NCBI GenBank assembly: GCA_902785575.1
Contig: CACZZF010000011.1
Coordinates: 62,001 to 126,000, forward strand
Reading direction: 5' to 3'
DNA length: 64,000 nt
Source: an uncultured Bacteroidia bacterium
GTDB lineage: Bacteria; Bacteroidota; Bacteroidia; Bacteroidales; UBA932
Positions 25,584-34,315 of this stretch are shown here, one piece after another (the first letter of the stretch is position 1; the number at the start of each line of letters is the position of its first letter). The translations under genes were made by a program, and so were the position numbers. The notes beneath the pieces were generated by a model that was not told the origin of the DNA, did no database searches, and was given only the letters and a program-made list of their open reading frames with translations.

Positions 25584-27719
25584 ATGGATTACGGATTCTT
25601 CAGGGTGGCGGCCGCCGTGCCGCGCGTGCAGATCGCTGATGTGGAATTCAACAGCGACTCGATAATCAGGCTTATAGACAAGGCTGAGGAGCGGAAAGCC
25701 TCTTTGGTTGTCTTTCCTGAGCTCTCTGTCACAGGGTACACCTGTCTTGATTTGTTCGGACAGAGCCTGCTGCTGACAGCCTCAGAGGAAGCGGTCAAGA
25801 AGATCGCCGATCACACCCGTGGCAAGCACGCCACAGTGGTTGTGGGAGCTCCGGTACGCTACCGCGGACGTCTTTATAACTGCGCTGTGGTGATTCGCAA
25901 CGGAGGCATTAAGGGAATTGTTCCGAAAATATATCTTCCGACCTACGCCGAGTTCGACGAGGGCAGGTGGTTCGCCTCCGGTTCCGACTTCCTCTCCCCT
26001 TCCAATACCCGTGTTGGGCGTTTTGTCGATGACGGCAGGAATCACTACCGTGACGGCTTCGACTCTGTCACAAGGTATTGCGGACAGCGCTGCAACCTGT
26101 CGCCCAACCTGCTTTTCTCGATCGGCAGGACGACTTTCGGTATCGAGATCTGTGAGGATTTCTGGACTCCTGTCCCGCCGTCCTCATTCCTCGCTCCTTC
26201 CGGAGCTCAGGTTATAGTGAATATTTCCGCATCCAACGAGGTGGCCGGAAAGCACAACAAGCGCAGGGAATTCGTGATCAACCAGTCTGGCCGTACTGTT
26301 TCTGGATATGTCTACTGCTCAGCGGGTTACGGTGAGTCTACTATGGACACTGTCTATGGAGGGTCAGCGATTATCTGCGAGGACGGAGAGTTGCTGGCCG
26401 AGAATGCGAGATTCCAGATGGAGGACTCGATCACATTCGCTGACATCGACATCGAGAAGATAGGGGTTCACCGTCAGAAAAAGAACTCCTTCAGGGGCAT
26501 GGCTCCTGACGGGACCTCGGCTTGTGAATATTCGAACCTTTATTGCCGCTTTGAGATCGGCGATCCCGCTCCGACTGACTTCTCAGATGGTTTATACCGA
26601 AAGGTTGAACCGCATCCTTTCCTTCCTGAAGATGATCCCGCCGAGGAGGCTGAGGCTTGCCAGGAGATCCTCGCGATCCAGTCGACCGGCTTGGCAGCTC
26701 GCATGGAGCATATTGGCTGCAAGAAGGCCGTAATCGGCATCTCTGGTGGCCTGGACAGCACTCTGGCCCTGATTGTCACCGCGATGGCTTTCGACAAACT
26801 GGGGTATGATCGTTCAGGGATCATAGGAATAACCATGCCCGGACTCGGGACTACAGTCCGGACCAGATCCAACGCCGTCGACTTGATGGAGGCGCTTGGC
26901 GTGACTTCTCGTGAGATTTCCGTCGTGCCGGCTGTCGAGCAGCATTTCAAGGATATAGGCCATGATCCTACGGTCATGGATTCCACTTATGAGAACGCGC
27001 AGGCGCGTGAGAGGACTCAGATCCTTATGGACATAGCCAATCAAGAGAACGGCCTGGTGATCGGTACAGGCGATCTGTCCGAGCTGGCTCTCGGCTGGTG
27101 TACATACAACGGGGACCACATGTCGATGTACGGAGTTAACGCCTCTGTTCCCAAGACTTTGATCAGGCATCTGGTCCGCTGGGCGGCGAAGAATGTGTTC
27201 ACCGCTCCTGCGGTTTCAGGTGGACGACCCGCTTCCGAGATTCTTATTGACATTGTGGAAACTCCTATCAGTCCGGAACTTATGCCTGCCGACCAGAAGG
27301 GTGAGATAAAGCAAAAGACAGAGGATTTGATCGGTCCTTACGAGTTGCATGACTTCTTCATTTACAATCTCATGCTTCATGGCTACTCCCCTTCCAAGAT
27401 CTACTTCCTGGCCTGCCGGGCGTTCGGTGCTGATTCTTCTGCGGCAAGCACCGCTCCTGCCTCGCTACGCTCCGCGCCCTACCCGGGAAAATGCTCGTCA
27501 GGGGCGGTCTTGCCGCAGGCGCATAACACATACGATAAGGAGACTATCTTGAAGTGGCTCAAGAAGTTCTACTGGAGGTTCTTCAGTCAGCAGTTCAAGC
27601 GTTCCTGCATGCCTGACGGACCAAAGATCAGCCCTGTCAGCTTCTCTCCCCGCGGTGACTTCCGCATGCCATCCGACGCTAAAGTCCGCCTCTGGATCAC
27701 CGAACTCGAAGCTTTGTAG
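25584..27719 (+). CDS. nadE: NAD(+) synthetase, glutamine-hydrolysing, with in-frame palindromic insertion
   Basis: A 711-residue two-domain enzyme. The N-terminal nitrilase-type glutaminase domain has its Glu in VVFPELSVTG (Glu46), Lys in VPKIYLPTY and Cys in GIEICEDFW; the C-terminal synthetase has the pyrophosphate-binding GISGGLDST. It makes NAD from deamido-NAD, ATP and glutamine. Residues about 615-648 form an extra Ala/Ser/Pro-rich stretch between YFLACRAFG and TYDKETILKWL, a site where relatives have only a few residues; the DNA there is an 80-base inverted repeat (see separate entry). The frame is open through it and conserved C-terminal blocks (QFKRSC, SPRGDFRMPSDA) follow, so the enzyme may still work. 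Confidence 0.9.
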   Translation: MDYGFFRVAAAVPRVQIADVEFNSDSIIRLIDKAEERKASLVVFPELSVTGYTCLDLFGQSLLLTASEEAVKKIADHTRGKHATVVVGAPVRYRGRLYNCAVVIRNGGIKGIVPKIYLPTYAEFDEGRWFASGSDFLSPSNTRVGRFVDDGRNHYRDGFDSVTRYCGQRCNLSPNLLFSIGRTTFGIEICEDFWTPVPPSSFLAPSGAQVIVNISASNEVAGKHNKRREFVINQSGRTVSGYVYCSAGYGESTMDTVYGGSAIICEDGELLAENARFQMEDSITFADIDIEKIGVHRQKKNSFRGMAPDGTSACEYSNLYCRFEIGDPAPTDFSDGLYRKVEPHPFLPEDDPAEEAEACQEILAIQSTGLAARMEHIGCKKAVIGISGGLDSTLALIVTAMAFDKLGYDRSGIIGITMPGLGTTVRTRSNAVDLMEALGVTSREISVVPAVEQHFKDIGHDPTVMDSTYENAQARERTQILMDIANQENGLVIGTGDLSELALGWCTYNGDHMSMYGVNASVPKTLIRHLVRWAAKNVFTAPAVSGGRPASEILIDIVETPISPELMPADQKGEIKQKTEDLIGPYELHDFFIYNLMLHGYSPSKIYFLACRAFGADSSAASTAPASLRSAPYPGKCSSGAVLPQAHNTYDKETILKWLKKFYWRFFSQQFKRSCMPDGPKISPVSFSPRGDFRMPSDAKVRLWITELEAL
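27439..27518. repeat. Palindromic element inserted in frame in nadE
   Basis: Left arm CTGCGGCAAGCACCGCTCCT (27439 onward) and right arm ending GGCGGTCTTGCCGCAG at 27518 are inverted complements with one mismatch and one single-base gap. The internal part is GC-rich (CGCTACGCTCCGCGCC). The element adds about 33 residues to nadE without breaking the frame. Confidence 0.8.
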
Positions 27720-27753
27720 AGCGTAGTCCCCTTTTCCCGGGCCAGTCCCTGGC

Positions 27754-27856
27754 TTTCAGTTACTCCTGGGACACGAGAATAACCCTTTACGTGACCCGGG
27801 AGTAAATTATTTAATACAAGGGCAAGAAAACGTATCATTTCTGTGCCGCAGAGTAA
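27754..27856. repeat. REP-like repeat copy 1, beside the transposase
   Basis: The stretch carries CTCCTGGGACACG and CGTGACCCGGGAG, which form an imperfect stem around CCCTTTA, then a block AAGGGCAAGAAAA and a further partial palindrome ending GCAGAGTAAC. It is a direct, diverged copy of the repeat on the other side of the transposase gene; shared segments include CCCTTTACGTGACC and GGGAGTAAA. Confidence 0.75.
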
Positions 27857-27868
27857 CAGATCGCAGGT

Positions 27869-28786
27869 TTAGCGTAACAAATCCTCTAAAACAGACCTCT
27901 CGATAGAGAGTTTACGGCAGATTCTCTTAGGTTCGATGTGATATTCCTTAGCTAACCTTACCGCCAACGAGCACCTATCCTTTAAACTTAATTCAAGATA
28001 TGACTTGACACCGTATTTATTCTTACATATTGAATAGATTATTGTGCCTAACTCGTTATCGTTAATAACGATCCTGTCCCCTATCTTTTCAGCTATCCTT
28101 ACATAAGCATCCATGTTTCGAACAATCCTATCGCAGTAATTCCAAGAAGTGCCTATTACACGTTCAACATCAGTTGTAGCGACATAAGATTCCGGCAGGA
28201 TTATTCCCAGGTTCTCATTGAAAAGATAATCATCTGGCAAAACAGTTTTCGATTTCAGCACCTTACGCATTCTGCTGGCCGGAAAATCTTTCAAAGGCTT
28301 TTTCTCTATAAGCTTACTCAGATCACTGAAAATCAAATAATTGGAACTCCAGATATAACCTGATGGAGTTATCCTGTTATTAGCTTTGTATGGATTACGA
28401 GGGATGTAGACCGCCACATCTTTCAGCTGATAAGGATCGTTCACATCAATGGGAATGAGCTTAAATCCGAGGTCATCTGGTAGTGGAGGGAACCCGTCAG
28501 CGACAAGGACGGAATTAATTCTTTTCTTAAAAGAGATGAAAAAGTCCACAGCCGATGAGCCGGTGCATCGAACCAGGAAATGGGCATGGTTAACCATCAA
28601 GTCAAAAACCAAGATAACCACTTTAAAAACGAACTGAACTAACGCCACAGTGTTCATTCCGGCAACGAATTGTGAATCATTATTGAACAGTTCTCCTTTC
28701 TCAAATGACTCAACAACAAGGTGATAGTAACCCATTGGCCAGGTCCTGTACTCAGCCCACTTCTTAAATCTCTTAACACGATTCAT
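27869..28786 (-). CDS. REP-associated tyrosine transposase (RAYT-like, Y1/HUH family)
   Basis: About 305 residues from the ATG at 28786 (a longer frame adds 11). The HUH metal-binding motif is His78-Ala-His80 in LMVNHAHFLVR and the candidate catalytic tyrosine is Tyr138 in VAVYIPRNPYKA, matching the YI-x-RNP-x-KA signature of REP-associated transposases (numbering from the longer frame). The C-terminus ends in a helix-turn-helix-like segment (AKEYHIEPKRICRKLSIERSV). Such enzymes nick and mobilise short palindromic REP sequences, and related repeats flank this gene on both sides. It sits in reverse orientation between two plus-strand operons. No IS-type terminal inverted repeats were seen. Confidence 0.82.
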   Translation of the reverse strand: MNRVKRFKKWAEYRTWPMGYYHLVVESFEKGELFNNDSQFVAGMNTVALVQFVFKVVILVFDLMVNHAHFLVRCTGSSAVDFFISFKKRINSVLVADGFPPLPDDLGFKLIPIDVNDPYQLKDVAVYIPRNPYKANNRITPSGYIWSSNYLIFSDLSKLIEKKPLKDFPASRMRKVLKSKTVLPDDYLFNENLGIILPESYVATTDVERVIGTSWNYCDRIVRNMDAYVRIAEKIGDRIVINDNELGTIIYSICKNKYGVKSYLELSLKDRCSLAVRLAKEYHIEPKRICRKLSIERSVLEDLLR

Positions 28787-28924
28787 AGTTAAAGTTTTTC
28801 TTTCCAGCAATGTAATCAAAAAAGCCTCTCCATTGATTCAAAAACAGAAACACTTTTTCTTACAAAACAAAGAAAAAACTTTTTTGAGCCTGCTTTCGCA
28901 CTTTAAGTCGTTCATTCACCGGTG

Positions 28925-29030
28925 TTTCTGTTACTCTCAGGGCAAGAAAACCACCCTTTACGTGACCTGGGAGTAAAATTTTTACTGCAAGGGCAAGAAA
29001 ATGCCGTATTCTTTTCCCTCGCAGTAAACA
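28925..29030. repeat. REP-like repeat copy 2, beside the transposase
   Basis: Direct copy of the repeat at 27754-27856. Its second half is a clear palindrome: TTTACTGCAAGGGCAAGAA pairs with TTCTTTTCCCTCGCAGTAAA around a short GC spacer. The first half carries CGTGACCTGGGAG, which pairs imperfectly with CTCTCAGGGCAAG. The remaining spacer (28820-28924 and 29031-29226) shows only AT-rich sequence and no further gene. Confidence 0.78.
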
Positions 29031-29226
29031 GACCGGTAGGTTTGTATGATGGCAGTAAGAATAACTGTAAGCAGAGCGGTGGGTTGGCAAGCGGGTCATT
29101 GGTGGGGAAAAAGTAGACGCGACCAATAAATAACAGACTTTAATAATAATTTGCAGGTTAGCGTTACAATTCGGGTTTTCTTTCGTCTTTATAGCGGAGT
29201 TTGGAAAAATCATTAACTTCGCAGAC

Positions 29227-29745
29227 ATGAGAAAAACAGTAATCGCTTTTTTGATCTTCCTCGCGTCAGTCGCCGCTGGAGCGCCCGCGCAGGCTGCCAC
29301 CCCGTCCATTGACTATGGCAAGCGGGTATCCTCGCTGATGAAGGAATATTCAATTAACTCGGATTTCCAATGCGTGAATCTCGGCAGCCTTGGCTTGGCG
29401 ATAGTTAAACGAGCCATCAGGAAAAGCGGAGATAAAGACGCGTTGGAACTGCTTGATTTAATGAAAGATGTCAAGCAAGTCACGATAGCCAGTTTCGCTG
29501 ATTGCGACCCCGATGTCAGGTCCCGTTTCGAGTCAAGGCTCTCAAAAGTGCTGACTAAAGACTTCCTCCTCGTCGAAGCCAAAGACGCCGGCGAGAAAGT
29601 TCAGATATTCGCTATCCCGGATGATGACGGAGAGAATATCTCCGACCTGATTATCAACGCCCCCAGAAGCGGTGCCCTCATCTGCGTCAGAGGCAAAGTC
29701 AATGTCCAGGACATGGCAACCTTTCTCGAATCGAAGTCTAAGTAA
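29227..29745 (+). CDS. DUF4252-family exported protein
   Basis: A 172-residue protein with a signal peptide (cleavage after APAQA). The mature part has the DUF4252 pattern: a short N-terminal helix, an LMKDVKQVTIASF strand, and a C-terminal strand-helix ending (GALICVRGKVNVQDMATFLES). Function unknown; the family is found in Bacteroidetes, often near ECF sigma factors. It is three bases upstream of the sigma factor gene and two paralogues follow the sigma/anti-sigma pair. Confidence 0.8.
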   Translation: MRKTVIAFLIFLASVAAGAPAQAATPSIDYGKRVSSLMKEYSINSDFQCVNLGSLGLAIVKRAIRKSGDKDALELLDLMKDVKQVTIASFADCDPDVRSRFESRLSKVLTKDFLLVEAKDAGEKVQIFAIPDDDGENISDLIINAPRSGALICVRGKVNVQDMATFLESKSK

Positions 29746-29748
29746 ATT

Positions 29749-30261
29749 ATGACAACCGCTGAGTTCAAGGAGATTTGGGTTCCACTTACCGAACGGTTCT
29801 ACAGGGTAGCCTACTACATCCTGGAGAATCAATCCGGTGCCGAGGACGCCGTCCAAGACCTGATGGTCAGGCTTTGGAATATGCGCTCTACTCTTGGCGG
29901 AATAAAGAACCCCGCGGCCTTCGGAATCACGGTTATAAGAAACATCTGTCTGGACAAGATCCGGAGCTCGTCGCTTGCCAAGCGAGACATCAAAGCTCAA
30001 GACACTTTGGATGAAGTGCAAGACAACTCAGACGGAATAGACACGATTCTGATCAGGAAAGAGAACCTTGAAAGAATCAAGCAATGCTTGGCGAGGCTCC
30101 CTGACAAACAACGGAAGGTGTTGGAAATGAAAGTTTTCGACAATAAATCTTACCCGGAGATAGCGCTGTTGACCGGACTCTCCGAAACCAATGTGAGAGT
30201 AAAACTCAGCAACGCCAGAAAGAACTTAAAGAAAATGATCGCAGATGAAGACAATAGATGA
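29749..30261 (+). CDS. ECF-type RNA polymerase sigma factor
   Basis: A 170-residue sigma-70-family protein with only regions 2 and 4: region 2 includes NQSGAEDAVQDLMVRLWNM and region 4 ends in the helix-turn-helix SYPEIALLTGLSETNVRVKL. It presumably directs transcription of its own cluster and perhaps others. Its 3' end overlaps the putative anti-sigma gene by 17 bases, indicating translational coupling that would keep the two proteins in balance. Confidence 0.9.
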   Translation: MTTAEFKEIWVPLTERFYRVAYYILENQSGAEDAVQDLMVRLWNMRSTLGGIKNPAAFGITVIRNICLDKIRSSSLAKRDIKAQDTLDEVQDNSDGIDTILIRKENLERIKQCLARLPDKQRKVLEMKVFDNKSYPEIALLTGLSETNVRVKLSNARKNLKKMIADEDNR

Positions 30262-30568
30262 AATAGAGAAACTGAGTCTCGATGAACTCGAGAGGATCTC
30301 GCTAGATAATTCGATAGAGGTCCCAGATGGTCTTGAGAACAGAATCGGACAGGCGTTATACGCCCGTTCCCGTAAGCGTATGATCCCTTGGATCTGCGGC
30401 ATAGCGGCTTCCCTACTCCTTGTCGTTGGTCTGGCTATCAGCCTCAGGCCACCTCAGCTGCAAGACACCTTCGATGACCCGGCCTTGGCCTATGCCGAGG
30501 TGGAAAGGGTTCTTCTTTCCGTGTCCGGAACAATCAACGAACAACTTAATAACGCTTTGACAAAATGA
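30245..30568 (+). CDS. Putative anti-sigma factor (single-pass membrane protein)
   Basis: A 107-residue protein: an acidic N-terminal cytoplasmic part (KTIDEIEKLSLDELERISLDNSIEVPDGLENRI), one transmembrane helix (about 48-66, PWICGIAASLLLVVGLAISL) and a short outer part. It resembles the small membrane proteins that partner ECF sigma factors in Bacteroidetes; no zinc-binding anti-sigma motif is visible. It overlaps the sigma gene at its 5' end and the next DUF4252 gene by four bases (ATGA) at its 3' end. Confidence 0.72.
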   Translation: MKTIDEIEKLSLDELERISLDNSIEVPDGLENRIGQALYARSRKRMIPWICGIAASLLLVVGLAISLRPPQLQDTFDDPALAYAEVERVLLSVSGTINEQLNNALTK

Positions 30569-31062
30569 AAAAGATCATAATAACACTCGCCGCCGCATTA
30601 TTGACTATATCAGCGGTCGCCCAGGACTATAAGTCATTGTATCAGAAGTATTCAGATGATGATCGCATCACCGCCGTCTACATCTCACCAGCCATGTTCA
30701 AGATGATCGGGAAGGTTCCCGAGGTCAGGATTGAGGACAGCGATGTGGATTTCGGCCCGATGATCAAGTCTATGACAGGTTTCTATCTGCTCAGGACAGA
30801 GGACAGTTCCCTGGCCGAAAAAATATCCAAAGATGTCAACAAGGTCGTTGGAGGCCAGAAATTCGAGACTTTGATGGAAGTGAAGGATGGCGGCCAGAAA
30901 GTCAACATCTTATCCCTCGGCAATGAGGAGTTCCTCAAGAGTCTGTTGCTCACGATATTCAATAAGGATGATGGAGAGACTGTCTTCATCGGGATAGACG
31001 GCCTGATGAAAAGATCTGATGTTGAAGAGGCAGTTGCCGGAGCCTCAAAGAATCTGTTTTAG
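30565..31062 (+). CDS. DUF4252-family exported protein, second copy
   Basis: 165 residues with a signal peptide (LLTISAVAQ). It shares the pattern of the first copy, with a central SMTGFYLLRTED strand, KDGGQKVNILSLGNEEF, and a C-terminal segment ETVFIGIDGLMKRSDVEEAV. No catalytic residues are apparent. Translationally coupled to the anti-sigma-like gene. Confidence 0.78.
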   Translation: MKKIIITLAAALLTISAVAQDYKSLYQKYSDDDRITAVYISPAMFKMIGKVPEVRIEDSDVDFGPMIKSMTGFYLLRTEDSSLAEKISKDVNKVVGGQKFETLMEVKDGGQKVNILSLGNEEFLKSLLLTIFNKDDGETVFIGIDGLMKRSDVEEAVAGASKNLF

Positions 31063-31074
31063 CCCGAACCGAAT

Positions 31075-31647
31075 ATGAGGTTATTACATTTAGCTATATT
31101 AACAACGCTCCTGGCTATAGGAATACGGGCCAATGCCCAGATTCCCGGTCAGGGGCCTTTATCCGGGCTTGCGGCCCCAGCTGAGACTCCCTTTGATGGG
31201 ACTTACCAGGAAGGATTCGAGAACATCACAGCCCTTATGGAACACTATGACGGCCGCGGCAACGTGTCGCTGATGAAACTGGGACGCGTCGCAATGACAA
31301 TGGGTAAAACGGTCGGTAAAGCGGGAAGTGCCTGGACCAGGAAAGTGGCCAAGGCTTTCAAGAGGGTCGGCGTGGTCTATATGCTTGACTACGGTGACAG
31401 CCGGCCGGAACTGAAGGACGAGATAGAAACGGCCGTAAAACGCAACCTGAGGCCAGAGAATTTGGTCAGGAGAAACGGCGAAGGATCTTTCGCTTTTGAT
31501 GAGACCTATGGCGAGGTCTCAGAGGATGGCGCGCATGTGTCTGACCTTGTCATAATCCTTTATGGCCAGACTGTCGTGGCCCTTAAAGGCACGGTTTTAG
31601 AGTCCGACGTGGATCGGATAATACGCCGCCTTAACAAGCAGCTTTAA
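31075..31647 (+). CDS. DUF4252-like exported protein, third copy
   Basis: 190 residues with a signal peptide (TLLAIGIRANAQ). It is more diverged, but ends like the others: HVSDLVIILYGQTVVALKGTVLESDVDRIIRR. The region after the signal peptide is proline/glycine-rich. It is last in this operon and converges on the CpsB-like gene with a single base between stop codons; no terminator lies between them. Confidence 0.65.
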   Translation: MRLLHLAILTTLLAIGIRANAQIPGQGPLSGLAAPAETPFDGTYQEGFENITALMEHYDGRGNVSLMKLGRVAMTMGKTVGKAGSAWTRKVAKAFKRVGVVYMLDYGDSRPELKDEIETAVKRNLRPENLVRRNGEGSFAFDETYGEVSEDGAHVSDLVIILYGQTVVALKGTVLESDVDRIIRRLNKQL

Positions 31648-31648
31648 G

Positions 31649-32350
31649 CTAAAGAGTGCGGAATTCCGGGAGGTGTTTTGGGACGATAGGACGAAGAGGC
31701 CAGCGATCCAGCATCGTTACGGTGTGGATGTCTGTACCGGCATAATCATAATACCCCTTCTTCAGGAGCGCCTCAGCCGTGTGCTGGACAGAAGAACCAT
31801 AGTATCCAGCCAAAGAGAACAGGTTAAGTTGGAAGAGGATCTTCATCTCCTTCAAGCGGTCATAATCCTTTGATCCCATGTAGACATATCTCTCCGGATG
31901 GGCCAGGACAGGGAAATAGCCCGCTGCCTTGACCTTCTCCAGAGTGTCATGAAAACCATAAGGAGGAGTGAAATAAGAAGTCTCTACAAGGAGGTGATCA
32001 AGTTTCGGTCCCATGGGAAGGAAATCATTGGCAGCCAATCGGTTCTCGAACAGATTATCAATCATGTTCTCCGCTCCGAGATGTAGCTCGAGCGGCCCGT
32101 GATACTCGGCCTTCAGCGCCTCGAAACGCTCCCTCAAATCAGCTGTAGTGTTAGGAATATCCTCCATGATGTGAGGAGTAAACCATACAGCCTTGAATCC
32201 CATCTCCTCATAACGGCTCAGGATATCCAGCGACTCCTCAATGTGCTTGACACCATCATCTACACCAGGAAGAATATGGGAATGGCAATCTGTGAATCCC
32301 TCAAAGATCTGGGATGATGTTAGAGTCAAACGCTTAGAAAATGGCCACAT
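31649..32350 (-). CDS. CpsB/YwqE-like PHP-domain tyrosine phosphatase
   Basis: A 233-residue PHP-family metallophosphatase. The metal-binding motif CHSHILPGVDDG near the N-terminus, FTPHIMEDIPNTT, LHLGAEN and LAHPERY and the later YAGTDIH are the conserved blocks of Wzb/CpsB-type protein-tyrosine phosphatases that dephosphorylate capsule-assembly kinases. No tyrosine kinase (Wzc) is in the window. It is the last gene of the polysaccharide locus in transcription order, five bases after the PglF-like gene. Confidence 0.85.
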   Translation of the reverse strand: MWPFSKRLTLTSSQIFEGFTDCHSHILPGVDDGVKHIEESLDILSRYEEMGFKAVWFTPHIMEDIPNTTADLRERFEALKAEYHGPLELHLGAENMIDNLFENRLAANDFLPMGPKLDHLLVETSYFTPPYGFHDTLEKVKAAGYFPVLAHPERYVYMGSKDYDRLKEMKILFQLNLFSLAGYYGSSVQHTAEALLKKGYYDYAGTDIHTVTMLDRWPLRPIVPKHLPEFRTL

Positions 32351-32355
32351 ATCAA

Positions 32356-34278
32356 TTACTTATCCAAAACAGAAAACGCCGAGTTCGTGCTCACATATTC
32401 AGGTACCAAACGCTTCATCGCAGCGACTGTCTTGAAGTCGTCATATTCATGAGAGATAGAGATCAGCTCATTGACGGCTTTCTCAACCTCGGCGAAATCA
32501 TATTCACGAACTTCAGCGATGCGGATCTTCTCGTTGAACGAAGGCTTTGTCGTCTCCTTCTCGCTAAGAAGTTCCTCGTATAGTTTCTCACCGTCACGCA
32601 GCCCGGTGTACTTAATCTCAACATCCTTTGCTCCACTGAGCTCAATCATCCTTCTGGCGAGATCAGCGATACGGACGGGCTTGCCCATGTCGAACACGAA
32701 TATCTCTCCCCCATTACCCTTGGTCCCGGCCTCAAGAACAAGCTTGCAAGCCTCAGGAATAAGCATGAAATAGCGGATAATATCGGGATGAGTCACGGTC
32801 ACAGGGCCGCCTGCCTTTATCTGCTTCTCGAAAATCGGGATTACGGAACCGCTGGAACCCAGCACGTTACCGAATCTGGTTGTGACGAACTGAGTGTGTC
32901 CTTCTACCTTCCCTTCGACTTCAGCCTTGTTCAGGCTCTGAACGTAAATCTCGCAAATCCTCTTCGAGCACCCCATCACATTCGTCGGGTTCACAGCCTT
33001 GTCTGTCGAAATCATGACAAACTTCCTGACTCCGTATTTGACAGACAGGTCGGCAAGCACCTTTGTTCCATAAACGTTGTTATGGATACTCTCAGAAGGA
33101 TTATCCTCCATCATCGGAACATGCTTGTAGGCTGCCGCATGGAAGACAAACTCAGGCTGGAAATCACGGAAAACAGCTTCCATCCTCTCCGCGTTGGTGA
33201 TACTGGTAACCAGAGTCGTGGACTTGACGGAAGGATATTCCTTGGCCATCATGAGCCTTATGTCATGCTGAGGGGTCTCGGCTGAATCAATCAGCATCAT
33301 TTCAGAAGGCCCGAATATCGCCACTTGGCGGACCAGCTCGCTGCCGATGCTGCCAGCTGACCCTGTGATCAACACTCTGGCGCCCTTAAGGTCAGCCGCG
33401 ACTGAATCAAGGTCGATCTCAATCTGGTTGCGGGGTAACAGATCCGCGACACTGACCTCCTTCAATCTTGTAGGGCCTACCAAGGCGTCCTTATCCCATT
33501 CGATCGCATCGTGGGAGAAGAATATTTTAGCGCCACTGGCGATAATCTGATCTTGTAGCGCGGTATCCTCCCTGAATCGTTCAATTCTTCCTGGAGCGAC
33601 CAAAACAGCCTGCACGTGACATTCTGTCAGGACATGCGAAAGAGTCTCGTCAGCGTCGTAGACCGGTTCTCCCATTAGACGTGTGCCCTTCGCATGGAGA
33701 TCCTTATCATGAGAAATGAAGCCGACAAGTTTGAAGCGGGCGGGCTTCTCTCCCTTTATGGATTTGGCGAGTCCAATCCCGCCGGACCGGATTCCGAAAA
33801 TAAAAACCCTCATCGCCGCGTCTGACCGGAAATAACTGTCATACACGAACTTGATCAAAATCCTCTCACTCCACATCAGAATAGTGGCCAATGCGAATAT
33901 GAAGAATAAAACTCGCGCGGTCAGGTGTGCGAGGACTGGCTCAGGGACCGAATTGATGAGATAGTGCAAACCGAAAGAGACGATATAAGCGCTACCCATC
34001 GCGAATCCTATACGGAGCAAATCAATGAAGGATGAATATCTTATGATTCCGACATAAGTCTTGAATATCCTGAAGAACACGATGCAAATGGCAATATATA
34101 TCACCATCACTCTGAACAAAGGCCAGAACGAGGCCAGCGTGGCCATTACCCTGTAGAAAGCCCAGAAGACAAGGTAGGCCGAGAAAAGAATGAGAAGGCA
34201 GTCGATAACAAGCACTACCCAATATGGGAGGGCCTGCTTGGAAAAATACCAATCGACTATGTCCTTGACGTTCTTCAT
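32356..34278 (-). CDS. UDP-GlcNAc 4,6-dehydratase, membrane-anchored (PglF/WbpM/CapD-like)
   Basis: About 640 residues: four N-terminal transmembrane segments (within 1-130), a first nucleotide-binding domain (FIFGIRSGGIGLA) and a C-terminal short-chain dehydrogenase domain with ITGSAGSIGSELVRQ and the catalytic AAYKHVPMMEDNP. The family converts UDP-GlcNAc to the 4-keto-6-deoxy sugar, the first step to diNAc-bacillosamine or related sugars. PglE-like and PglD-like genes in the same locus support that pathway. The ATG at 34278 is used; an upstream codon would need a TTG start. Confidence 0.88.
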   Translation of the reverse strand: MKNVKDIVDWYFSKQALPYWVVLVIDCLLILFSAYLVFWAFYRVMATLASFWPLFRVMVIYIAICIVFFRIFKTYVGIIRYSSFIDLLRIGFAMGSAYIVSFGLHYLINSVPEPVLAHLTARVLFFIFALATILMWSERILIKFVYDSYFRSDAAMRVFIFGIRSGGIGLAKSIKGEKPARFKLVGFISHDKDLHAKGTRLMGEPVYDADETLSHVLTECHVQAVLVAPGRIERFREDTALQDQIIASGAKIFFSHDAIEWDKDALVGPTRLKEVSVADLLPRNQIEIDLDSVAADLKGARVLITGSAGSIGSELVRQVAIFGPSEMMLIDSAETPQHDIRLMMAKEYPSVKSTTLVTSITNAERMEAVFRDFQPEFVFHAAAYKHVPMMEDNPSESIHNNVYGTKVLADLSVKYGVRKFVMISTDKAVNPTNVMGCSKRICEIYVQSLNKAEVEGKVEGHTQFVTTRFGNVLGSSGSVIPIFEKQIKAGGPVTVTHPDIIRYFMLIPEACKLVLEAGTKGNGGEIFVFDMGKPVRIADLARRMIELSGAKDVEIKYTGLRDGEKLYEELLSEKETTKPSFNEKIRIAEVREYDFAEVEKAVNELISISHEYDDFKTVAAMKRLVPEYVSTNSAFSVLDK

Positions 34279-34315
34279 ATACAACTTACAAAGTTAGTAA
34301 AAAAATCGTTATAGG

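Noticed and set aside
27754..29030. CRISPR array suspected from repeated blocks
   Set aside because: Only two diverged copies with a transposase gene between them and no evenly spaced short repeats; better explained as REP/RAYT.
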